A stretch of DNA of 44,851 bases from positions 1-44,851 of the forward strand of contig CAMBYC010000005.1 in NCBI GenBank assembly GCA_945871875.1, read 5' to 3'. Source of the stretch: Sphingobacterium thalpophilum (GTDB taxonomy: Bacteria > Bacteroidota > Bacteroidia > Chitinophagales > Chitinophagaceae). The notes beneath the pieces were generated by a model. It saw only the letters and a list, made by a program, of their open reading frames with translations. It was not told where the DNA came from and made no database searches. Below are positions 17,597-25,116 of this stretch, one piece after another. Made by a program: the position numbers and the translations under genes. Position 1 is the stretch's first letter, and each line of letters begins with the position of its first letter.

Positions 17597-17703
17597 AATT
17601 AGGAATTAGGAGTTAAGGATTAGGATTTGAAGTTTTATAAACCATTATCTAAAATTTATATTTATAATCTTTTAATATTTCAATTAATTCCTAATTCCTA
17701 ATT
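17597..17703. repeat. Intergenic inverted repeat after metG
   Basis: AATTAGGAATTAGGA (17597-17611) is perfectly matched by TCCTAATTCCTAATT (17689-17703), 77 bp apart, with a further TTAA pairing after one mismatch. Each arm is itself a tandem of a GGAATTA-like heptad. This is related to the repeat at 14337-14380 and probably belongs to a dispersed family. Confidence 0.7.
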
Positions 17704-17773
17704 CTCAATTAATAATTAAAATTTATAACTTCGTAAGCGATAGTTGTTTAACTAACTAATTAATGCTGCTGAT

Positions 17774-20161
17774 ATGAAAAAATCGATCCGTAAAGTTGCT
17801 GTATTGGGTTCAGGTGTAATGGGTTCAAGAATTGCCTGCCATTTTGCGGGTATTGGTGTAGAAGTATTTCTATTAGATATGGTTCCGCAAGCTGCTAAAT
17901 CATCAACATCGGCAAAAGAAAGAAACCAGTTGGTGAATGATTCACTTCTAGCAGCAATCAAATCAAATCCATCCCCGGTTTTTCATAAAGACGTAGCAAA
18001 ACGAATTACCACTGGCAATTTTGAAGACAATATGAAGCTGATTGCCACATGTGATTGGATTATTGAAGTAGTAGTAGAACGGTTAGACATAAAAAAACTG
18101 ATATACGAGCAAGTAGAACAATACCGGAAACCCGGAACCTTGGTTACATCAAATACATCTGGCATTCCGATTCATTTAATGGCTGAAGGTAGATCGGAAG
18201 ATTTTAAAAAACATTTCTGTGGCACCCATTTTTTTAATCCGCCACGCTATTTGAGGTTGATGGAAATTATTCCAACACCTGATACAGATCCTGAAATCAC
18301 TGCATTTCTTTTGCATTATGGCGATGTATTTCTTGGTAAAACTACAGTTTTGTGTAAAGATACCCCTGCATTTATTGCCAATAGAATCGGCGTTTACGGA
18401 ATAATGTCAATATTTAAACTTTCTGAAACGTTAAGCTTAAATATTGATGAAATTGAAGCATTAACCGGCCCTATTATTGGCAGACCAAAATCAGCCACTT
18501 TCAGAACTGCAGATGTTGTAGGAATTGACACCTTAGTGAAAGTAGCAAAAGGGGTTTACGACAATTGTTTAGAGGATGAGGCAAGAGCAATTTTTGAAAT
18601 TCCTACTTGGTTAGAACAATTGGTAACCAACAATTGGTTAGGCGATAAAACGGGCCAAGGTTTCTTCAAAAAAACCAAAACAGCAGCGGGCGAAACAGAG
18701 ATTCTTACCCTCAATATTGCTATAATGGAATATGAGAAAAGAACAAAACCCAAATTTGCAACTATTGAAGCAGCGAAAACCATTGAAGAACTTAAGCCAA
18801 GAATCAAAGCATTATGCGGAGGTGGAGATAAAGCAGGCGAATTTTACCGACATTTTCATTATGGATTGTTTACTTACATATCCAACCGTTTTCCAGAAAT
18901 TTCAGATGAATTGTATCGTGTAGATGATGCAATGATGGCAGGTTTTGGATGGGAAATTGGTGCTTATGAAAGTTGGGATGTTTTAGGTGTTCCGAGAACA
19001 GTTGCCCAAATGAAAGCAGCAGGATACAAAGTTGCACCTTGGGTTGAAGAAATGATTGCCAAAGGAAATACCACTTTTTATAAAATAGAAAACAGCATAA
19101 AAAAATGTTATTCGCCGGCAACAGGAACTTATATTTCAACCACAACGCCAGGACAAGAATCTGCGTTTATTGTGATGAAAAACTTTGCTGGACAAAAAAT
19201 CTGGAACAATTTGGCATGCAATACCTACCATTTGGGAGAAGATGTAATTGGGTTGGAATGGAATACCAAAATGGGTAGTATTGGTGGAGAGGTTTTAGAA
19301 GGTTTACAAAAATCGATAAGCTTAGCTGAAGAAAAGTATAAAGGTTTAGTTATAGCCAATGAATCAGCCAATTTTTCTGCTGGTGCTAATGTTGCGATGA
19401 TATTTATGCTTGCGATTGAGCAAGATTATGATGAATTGGATATGGCTATTCGGGCATTTCAAAATACTATGATGCGTGCGAGATTTTCATCCATTCCAGT
19501 TGTGGTTGCACCGCATGGTTTGAGTTTGGGAGGTGCTTGTGAATTGAGTTTGCATAGTGATGCCATTTGTGCGGCGGCTGAAACTTATATTGGATTGGTG
19601 GAAATGGGAGTAGGATTGATTCCTGGAGGTGGAGGAACCAAGGAATTTGTTTTAAGGGCATCCGAAGAAATGCACGAAGATGAACCAGAAACAATCACAC
19701 TAAAAAACAGATTCCTTACTATTGCCACGGCAAAAGTAGCAACATCAGGGCATGAAGGTTTTGGTTTGGGAATATTGCAAAAAGGAAGAGATAAAGTAAT
19801 AATGAATCAAGGCCGACGCATTGCCGAGGCAAAAAGAACAGTAATTGATTTATTTGATTCCGGATATGTAACTCCAATACAAAAAACTGACATTAAAGTA
19901 CTGGGAAGATCAGCACTTGGTGCATTATACGCTGGAATCAACGGCATGCAAAAAGGAGGCTATGCAACTGACCATGACGCTGTGGTTGGAAAAAAATTAG
20001 CTTATGTTATGTGTGGAGGCGATTTAAGTGAACCTACACAAGTTTCCGAACAATATTTACTTGATTTAGAGCGTGAAGCATTTCTATCGCTTTGTGGAGA
20101 AAGAAAAACATTAGAAAGGATTCAAAGTGTTTTAAAGTCAGGGAGACCAATTAGAAATTAA
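17774..20161 (+). CDS. 3-hydroxyacyl-CoA dehydrogenase / enoyl-CoA hydratase fusion
   Basis: This 795-residue bifunctional protein should catalyse two steps of fatty acid beta-oxidation: hydration of 2-enoyl-CoA and NAD-dependent oxidation of 3-hydroxyacyl-CoA. The dehydrogenase comes first, with a Rossmann GSGVMG at 12-17, the catalytic-type His in CGTHFFNPPRYLRLME and the C-terminal helical domain with DVVGIDTLVKVAKGVYDN. The crotonase-fold hydratase follows, around 510-700, with NFSAGANV and GLSLGGACELSLHSD (oxyanion hole and Glu), then GLVEMGVGLIPGGGGTKE. This order is the reverse of E. coli FadB and matches a bacterial group that is often next to a thiolase. Here no thiolase or acyl-CoA dehydrogenase is adjacent. 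It stands between an inverted repeat and the YHYH operon. Confidence 0.92.
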   Translation: MKKSIRKVAVLGSGVMGSRIACHFAGIGVEVFLLDMVPQAAKSSTSAKERNQLVNDSLLAAIKSNPSPVFHKDVAKRITTGNFEDNMKLIATCDWIIEVVVERLDIKKLIYEQVEQYRKPGTLVTSNTSGIPIHLMAEGRSEDFKKHFCGTHFFNPPRYLRLMEIIPTPDTDPEITAFLLHYGDVFLGKTTVLCKDTPAFIANRIGVYGIMSIFKLSETLSLNIDEIEALTGPIIGRPKSATFRTADVVGIDTLVKVAKGVYDNCLEDEARAIFEIPTWLEQLVTNNWLGDKTGQGFFKKTKTAAGETEILTLNIAIMEYEKRTKPKFATIEAAKTIEELKPRIKALCGGGDKAGEFYRHFHYGLFTYISNRFPEISDELYRVDDAMMAGFGWEIGAYESWDVLGVPRTVAQMKAAGYKVAPWVEEMIAKGNTTFYKIENSIKKCYSPATGTYISTTTPGQESAFIVMKNFAGQKIWNNLACNTYHLGEDVIGLEWNTKMGSIGGEVLEGLQKSISLAEEKYKGLVIANESANFSAGANVAMIFMLAIEQDYDELDMAIRAFQNTMMRARFSSIPVVVAPHGLSLGGACELSLHSDAICAAAETYIGLVEMGVGLIPGGGGTKEFVLRASEEMHEDEPETITLKNRFLTIATAKVATSGHEGFGLGILQKGRDKVIMNQGRRIAEAKRTVIDLFDSGYVTPIQKTDIKVLGRSALGALYAGINGMQKGGYATDHDAVVGKKLAYVMCGGDLSEPTQVSEQYLLDLEREAFLSLCGERKTLERIQSVLKSGRPIRN

Positions 20162-20275
20162 ACCTATTTCAAAGTATTTATTTTGACTTAACAAACACTA
20201 AAAATCAAAATAAAACCTATATTTAGGTAGTATTCCACAAATAATTTAATGTTTCTTACTATTTTATAAATCTTT

Positions 20276-21034
20276 ATGAAATTAAAATTAATAGCAGTTT
20301 CTTCTATTTTTTTAGCTGGAATTTTACTGGCTTGTTCCAAAAAATCAGACAATTCAACCATAACGCCAACTACTACCACCATACCTGATGTTTATAAAAA
20401 GATATACGGTGCATTAAGCATGACTTCCGATGGCACAACGATAACAATTACGACCAATGGTTTGCCAGATCACAAAAGTGTTTACTACCCTACTTCGGAT
20501 TCAAAATTTGAAGCATTTAGTGGGTTAACATTTGCAAATTTAACATTTGCAAAAAATCCAAATTCTATTGCTACCCAATCACTAACATTTAAAATTCCTT
20601 TAAAACCTGCTGTTAATGCAACCCATCAAGCAACACCTTTAGGTCCAATTGGAATTGCAATAAATGGTGTAGTATTTTACAATCAATATGCAGGGCCTAG
20701 TCAACCATTAACCAATGAAGCAGCTAGTTTTGACCAATATTGGGGCCATCCACAAAACACTGGACAATACCACTATCATGTTGAGCCATTGTATCTTACA
20801 AAAGTAAAAGTATCAAAATCAGCATTATTAGGATTTTTATTGGACGGTTTCCCAGTTTATGGTCCAGAAGAAAACGGGTCAGCAGTAACAAATGCAATGT
20901 TGGATGCCTATCACGGTCATACAACTAATACAGTAGATTATCCTTCTGGCATTTATCATTATCACATCACTTCAACAGATCCGTATATCAACGGAAGCGG
21001 TTTTTATGGCACGCCTGGAACAATTACTAAATAA
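20276..21034 (+). CDS. YHYH-domain lipoprotein
   Basis: The 252-residue product has a lipoprotein signal with lipobox GILLAC (Cys20), then a Ser/Thr-rich linker, so it should be anchored at the periplasmic or outer membrane face. The body is a YHYH-family domain named for its motif: YHYH occurs at 165-168 (GQYHYHVEP) and 227-230 (GIYHYHIT), with a third related YHGH at 212-215. LLGFLLDGFPVYGP between them is also characteristic. The histidine pairs suggest metal binding, but the family function is not established. The next gene overlaps its end by 29 nt and the one after that encodes a SCO1-like copper protein, so a role in copper delivery is a reasonable hypothesis. No full promoter was seen in the 114 bp upstream. 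Confidence 0.85.
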   Translation: MKLKLIAVSSIFLAGILLACSKKSDNSTITPTTTTIPDVYKKIYGALSMTSDGTTITITTNGLPDHKSVYYPTSDSKFEAFSGLTFANLTFAKNPNSIATQSLTFKIPLKPAVNATHQATPLGPIGIAINGVVFYNQYAGPSQPLTNEAASFDQYWGHPQNTGQYHYHVEPLYLTKVKVSKSALLGFLLDGFPVYGPEENGSAVTNAMLDAYHGHTTNTVDYPSGIYHYHITSTDPYINGSGFYGTPGTITK

Positions 21035-21599
21035 ATTTATAGGGTTCAGCTTCATAATATCCTTAAGTTGTGTGGATAAATTGGAAAACCAATCGCCTGC
21101 ACAACTTATTATTTCGGGTAGTGATTCATCCATCACTTTTATTAATGGGATTTTATACAAAAACAATTCACCATTTACAGGAACTATTTTTAATTTCTAC
21201 CAAAACTCGAAGGATACATCGGATGTTACACCTTATTTATTAGGCAAAGAAAATGGAGAAAGAAGAAAATACTACCCTAATAAACAAATTTGGGAAAAGC
21301 GTTATTTTCAAAATTCAGTAAAAGTAGGTGAAATGCGAACCTATTGGCCCGATGGTAAACCTCAAATGCAATATTTTTTTGAAAATGGCGAATATCAAGG
21401 CACCTGCAAAGAATGGACTAAAACTGGCATGTTGTCTAGATTGATGCATTACAATAAAGGATATGAAGATGGAGAACAAAAGTGGTGGTATGATAATGGG
21501 AAAATAAGAGCAAATTATGTTATCGTTAAAGGAAGAAGATATGGATTATTGGGAACAAAAAATTGTATAAATGTATCAGACAGTATCTTCAAAAATTAA
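21006..21599 (+). CDS. YwqK/MORN-repeat lipoprotein
   Basis: This 197-residue protein starts with a short hydrophobic segment ending in a cysteine (SLSC, Cys22), a weak lipobox. From about residue 75 to 180 it carries roughly five repeats of 20-25 residues of the MORN type seen in YwqK-family proteins: NGERRKYYPNKQI, VGEMRTYWPDGK, YQGTCKEWTKTG, EDGEQKWWYDNGK, then RRYGLLGTKNC. Databases often name this family a toxin-antitoxin antitoxin, but no toxin is present here and an export signal argues against that role. It overlaps the YHYH gene by 29 nt and the SCO gene by 29 nt, so translation is probably coupled. A GTG at 21072 is a later start, but it would remove the export signal. Confidence 0.78.
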   Translation: MARLEQLLNKFIGFSFIISLSCVDKLENQSPAQLIISGSDSSITFINGILYKNNSPFTGTIFNFYQNSKDTSDVTPYLLGKENGERRKYYPNKQIWEKRYFQNSVKVGEMRTYWPDGKPQMQYFFENGEYQGTCKEWTKTGMLSRLMHYNKGYEDGEQKWWYDNGKIRANYVIVKGRRYGLLGTKNCINVSDSIFKN

Positions 21600-22236
21600 A
21601 ATCACCGCCATTATTTTACTTTTCTTGGCAGGATGTACAACAAAAGAAGTTACAAAACTTAGACTTCCATTTTACAATAAGCCTGATTTTACGCCGCTAT
21701 TTTTAACTTCAAAAGATGAAATAACTAAACAAATTACACATACTATTGGAGATTTTGAGTTAATAAACCAGCATGGAAATTCTATAACCCAAAGAGATAT
21801 TGAAGGTAAAATACATGTAGCCAATTTTATATTTACCAGTTGTGGGAGTATTTGTCCGGTAATGACAAGCCATTTGAAATTATTGCAACAGGCATTTGAA
21901 AACAATTCTAATGTGGTTTTGCTCTCTTATAGCGTAACACCTTGGATAGACAGTGTACCAAGATTGCAACAATATGCAATATCAAATGATATACATTCTA
22001 AGAATTGGCATTTGCTAACGGGCAATAAATCAATCATTTATACTTTAGCAAGAACTTCATATTTTGCTGAAGAAGATTTAGGATTTACCAAAGACAGTAC
22101 ACAGTTTTTACATACGGAGCATATAATTTTAGTAGATAAAAACAAACGAATTAGAGGCGTTTACAATGGAACACTACAATTAGAAACCGAACAAATGGTA
22201 AAAGACATCCAAATGTTAATGGAAGAGAAAGAATAA
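21571..22236 (+). CDS. SCO1/SenC-family copper-binding lipoprotein
   Basis: SCO proteins have a thioredoxin fold and bind copper for assembly of the CuA centre of cytochrome oxidase, or act as thiol reductases. The 221-residue product has a clear lipobox LAGC (Cys22), the conserved CxxxC as SCGSICP (Cys91, Cys95) and the third copper ligand His181 in FLHTEHIILVD. All three ligands are therefore present. It is the last gene of the three-lipoprotein group and overlaps its upstream neighbour by 29 nt. No cytochrome oxidase genes are in the window. The pairing with a histidine-rich YHYH protein supports a metal-related role for the operon, by inference. Confidence 0.92.
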   Translation: MYQTVSSKIKITAIILLFLAGCTTKEVTKLRLPFYNKPDFTPLFLTSKDEITKQITHTIGDFELINQHGNSITQRDIEGKIHVANFIFTSCGSICPVMTSHLKLLQQAFENNSNVVLLSYSVTPWIDSVPRLQQYAISNDIHSKNWHLLTGNKSIIYTLARTSYFAEEDLGFTKDSTQFLHTEHIILVDKNKRIRGVYNGTLQLETEQMVKDIQMLMEEKE

Positions 22237-22294
22237 ATGTTAAACGGCAAGGAAGCTATTTGTAGATAAGTTAATATTGCAAAAAATTACAATC

Positions 22295-23188
22295 GTGTCA
22301 GTTTTATCTATACAAGGAATTACAAAATCTTATGGCAAGATTAAAGCCTTAAAAGGGTTATCTTTTGATGTTCCTGAAGGTTCAGTTTTTGGCTTATTGG
22401 GGCCAAATGGATCTGGGAAAACAACACTTTTAAGTATTATTTTAGATGTTTTAAAAGCAGATTCTGGACAATTTTCATGGTTTGGACAACCAGGATCACC
22501 AGCCATCAGAAAAAATATAGGAACTTTATTGGAAACCCCTAATTTTTATCATTATTTATCAGCGGTTAACAATTTAAAAATTACATCTGAAATTAGCGGC
22601 AGAGGAAATTTAGCAGCCATTGATGAAGTTTTGAAAACGGTAAGTTTATATGAAAGAAGGAATAGTCCTTTTTCAACTTACAGTTTAGGGATGAAGCAAC
22701 GTTTGGCAATTGCAGCTGCTCTTTTAGGGAAACCTAAAATATTGGTATTGGATGAGCCAACCAACGGATTAGACCCTGTGGGAATTGCAGAAATCAGAAG
22801 TTTAATAGGATTGTTGCAACAACAGGAATTTACCATCATTATTGCAAGTCATCTCTTGGATGAAATTGAAAAAATTTGTAGCCATGTAGCAATTTTAAAG
22901 CAAGGAACACTGGTTGCAGTAGGAACAGTTCAAGAAGTTCTCGCTGATGTAGAAACCATTGAAGTAGGATATCATTCGCCCGAATTATTGTTACCCGTTT
23001 TGCAAAATATTCCAAATTTTGAGCGAATAGACCAAGAAGGGAAATTATTTAATATCCATTTTGCAAAAGGATTTGCTGATGCAGAGAAGGTAAATGCCTA
23101 TTGCTTTAGCCAAGGAATAACTTTAAACCATTTGGTGCTTAAAAAGAAAAGACTAGAACAACGCTTTTTTGAATTAACAGGAAACTAA
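22295..23188 (+). CDS. ABC transporter ATP-binding protein
   Basis: This is the ATPase of an ABC-2 type exporter: Walker A GPNGSGKTT at 36-44, signature YSLGMKQRLAIA, Walker B ILVLDEPTNGLDP and the switch His in IIIASHLLDEIEK. A C-terminal extension of about 80 residues follows, as in drug and lipid exporters of this type. The preferred start is GTG at 22295, giving 297 residues (MSVLSIQGITKSYG), where homologues usually begin; a TTG at 22277 would add six residues. No ATG is available near the conserved N-terminus. The permease gene starts 7 bp after the stop. The substrate cannot be told. Confidence 0.93.
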   Translation: MSVLSIQGITKSYGKIKALKGLSFDVPEGSVFGLLGPNGSGKTTLLSIILDVLKADSGQFSWFGQPGSPAIRKNIGTLLETPNFYHYLSAVNNLKITSEISGRGNLAAIDEVLKTVSLYERRNSPFSTYSLGMKQRLAIAAALLGKPKILVLDEPTNGLDPVGIAEIRSLIGLLQQQEFTIIIASHLLDEIEKICSHVAILKQGTLVAVGTVQEVLADVETIEVGYHSPELLLPVLQNIPNFERIDQEGKLFNIHFAKGFADAEKVNAYCFSQGITLNHLVLKKKRLEQRFFELTGN

Positions 23189-23195
23189 AATAACA

Positions 23196-24011
23196 ATGAA
23201 GAATATATTCAAGGTAGAATGGTTAAAAATAAAAAATTATCCTGCGTTTTGGTGGGTCATGATAATGACTATTTTATCATACCCAGGCGTTAATCTAATT
23301 TTTTGGAAGATATTCCTAAATATTACCAAAAAGAAAGACCAAACTGGCCAAATTGTAGCTTGGTTATTGGGCAATCCATTTGCATTTCCAGATACATTTC
23401 ATACTACTGCTTATTTCAGTTCATTTTTTGTATTTATTCCTTCAATTCTGGTAATCATGTTGATTACCAATGAATTTACTTACAAAACAAATCGTCAAAA
23501 TATTATTGATGGTTGGAGCCGTGATACATTTTTGTGGGGCAAATTTATCAATGTTTTGTTGACTACTTTGATAGTGACACTTTTATATAGTTTAGTTGCA
23601 ATTATTATTGGATATGCGGCAACAACAAAGATGCCAGACAATCCAATGAAAGAAATTAGATTTATTGGATTGTTTGCATTACAATCATTTGAGCAGCTTT
23701 CAATAGCCTTTTTGTTTGGCTTTATAGTTAGAAGATCTTTTTTGGCACTGAGTCTTTTCTTGTTTTACTATTTAATTGTAGAGAATACTATTGTAAAAAT
23801 TTTGTCATTAAAAACAAATGATTTGGGTAGATTTTTACCATTAGAAATTGCAGATCGACTGATTCCGATACCAGGATTTTTAGGGAAATTTGATGAAGAT
23901 GCATTTAAAATTGGAATTGCTGCAATCCCGATACATATTTTTTATTCTCTTTTTATGAGTATAATAATTTGGATAGTATGCTTTCAGGTAAACAAAAAAA
24001 GAGATATATAA
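23196..24011 (+). CDS. ABC-2 type transporter permease
   Basis: This 271-residue membrane protein has about six hydrophobic segments (near 18-36, 68-90, 113-140, 155-180, 183-200 and 245-265), the layout of ABC-2 permeases. It begins MKNIFKVEWLKIKNYPAFWW, a cytoplasmic N-terminus typical of this group, and has the amphipathic stretch LITNEFTYKTNRQNIIDGWSRD that precedes the second helix pair in many relatives. It lies 7 bp downstream of its ATPase and surely pairs with it. It meets the epimerase gene convergently with a 27-bp gap. The exported substrate is unknown. Confidence 0.88.
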   Translation: MKNIFKVEWLKIKNYPAFWWVMIMTILSYPGVNLIFWKIFLNITKKKDQTGQIVAWLLGNPFAFPDTFHTTAYFSSFFVFIPSILVIMLITNEFTYKTNRQNIIDGWSRDTFLWGKFINVLLTTLIVTLLYSLVAIIIGYAATTKMPDNPMKEIRFIGLFALQSFEQLSIAFLFGFIVRRSFLALSLFLFYYLIVENTIVKILSLKTNDLGRFLPLEIADRLIPIPGFLGKFDEDAFKIGIAAIPIHIFYSLFMSIIIWIVCFQVNKKRDI

Positions 24012-24038
24012 TTTTTCAAATATATACGCTTACTGTAT

Positions 24039-24998
24039 TTATTTAGCAGGATAAATATCGTCAAGAGCAGTTTCGATGGTAGGATATTTAAAATCGAAGC
24101 CTAGATTTTTTATTTTATCGCTATTTACGGTGCAACTTTTTAGTACTTCAACACTCATTTCACCTAACATCAGTTTTAGGACAAAGCTAGGCACATTAAT
24201 ACTGAGGTGTTTTTTACCAGTGATATTTTTTGCGAGCTTTTGAACCAAGACTTTATTAGAAACCGGATTAGGGGCTACTGCATTAAAGGCACCAGAAAAG
24301 GAGTCATTCTCCATGGCATACATAAACAGTCGACAAACATCTTCGATATGAATCCAGCTAATTATTTGATTACCACTGCCTAAAACAGCAGCTACACCTG
24401 TATGTAGAGGTTTTCTGAATTCTGCCAAGGCTCCGCCATTTCCGCTTAAAACGATACCCAATCGCAGTTTAGCCAACCTAATTCCTAATGATTCAATAGG
24501 TTGGATGCTGTTTTCCCAAGCTACGCAAGTAGAGCCTAAAAAATCATTAGATGGGATATCATTTTCTTTAAAAGGTGTTCCATTATCGGGACCATACCAA
24601 CCAATAGCAGAGGCACTAATAACAGCTTTTACTTTATTGGGGTGAGATTTTAGTGCATTAAGCAATAACTTACCAGAGGTGGTTCTACTTTCTAAGATTT
24701 CCTTTTTTCGTGTTTCGCTCCAAGATTTTTCTGCTACACCTGCACCTGCAAGGTGAATTATGTAATCAGATTGAGCTAGGGCAGCTGGATCTACATATTG
24801 GTTTTCAACATCCCATCTAGAATAATATATTTTACCTGTATGTCGAAATGCTGAGTTTTTTTCTTCATACTCATGTTGGGCAGCAGTTTCTACAGGGTTT
24901 CTGGATAAAATGATGACATCATACCCATTTTCAGCCAACAAAGCACTTAATGCGGTTCCAATTAATCCGGTTCCACCGGTTATAGTTACAGTAGCCAT
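24039..24998 (-). CDS. TIGR01777-family NAD-dependent epimerase (YfcH-like)
   Basis: The 319-residue protein is an extended short-chain dehydrogenase: the nucleotide motif TGGTGLIG lies at 8-15, and ISASAIGWYG holds the Ser and Tyr of the active site. YIIHLAGAGV, SWIHIEDVCRLF and the C-terminal DUF1731 segment (VLKLMLGEMSVEVL, then LGFDFKYPTIETAL) are typical of TIGR01777/YfcH/SulA-inhibitor-like proteins. The substrate is not known. It stands alone just downstream of ftsZ; a -7 box at 25014-25021 suggests an own promoter, so it need not be part of the dcw cluster. Confidence 0.92.
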   Translation of the reverse strand: MATVTITGGTGLIGTALSALLAENGYDVIILSRNPVETAAQHEYEEKNSAFRHTGKIYYSRWDVENQYVDPAALAQSDYIIHLAGAGVAEKSWSETRKKEILESRTTSGKLLLNALKSHPNKVKAVISASAIGWYGPDNGTPFKENDIPSNDFLGSTCVAWENSIQPIESLGIRLAKLRLGIVLSGNGGALAEFRKPLHTGVAAVLGSGNQIISWIHIEDVCRLFMYAMENDSFSGAFNAVAPNPVSNKVLVQKLAKNITGKKHLSINVPSFVLKLMLGEMSVEVLKSCTVNSDKIKNLGFDFKYPTIETALDDIYPAK

Positions 24999-25013
24999 TA
25001 TTAAAAATTAAAG

Positions 25014-25021
25014 CAAAATTA
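25014..25021 (-). promoter_or_regulatory. -7 promoter element for the TIGR01777 gene
   Basis: The minus strand reads TAATTTTG, matching TAnnTTTG, 16 bp before the ATG at 24998. No -33 TTTG is seen at the expected spacing. Confidence 0.35.
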
Positions 25022-25116
25022 CATCAAAACAATGATTAGAAGCATGATTAACAGACATATAACGTAAATGTTAAATATCTATTTTAATGTTCAAAAAATA
25101 TTGAAATAGATAGGAA

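Noticed and set aside
21006-21599. Antitoxin reading of the YwqK-family gene
   Set aside because: There is no toxin gene nearby and the protein has an export signal; the database name is not informative about this locus.
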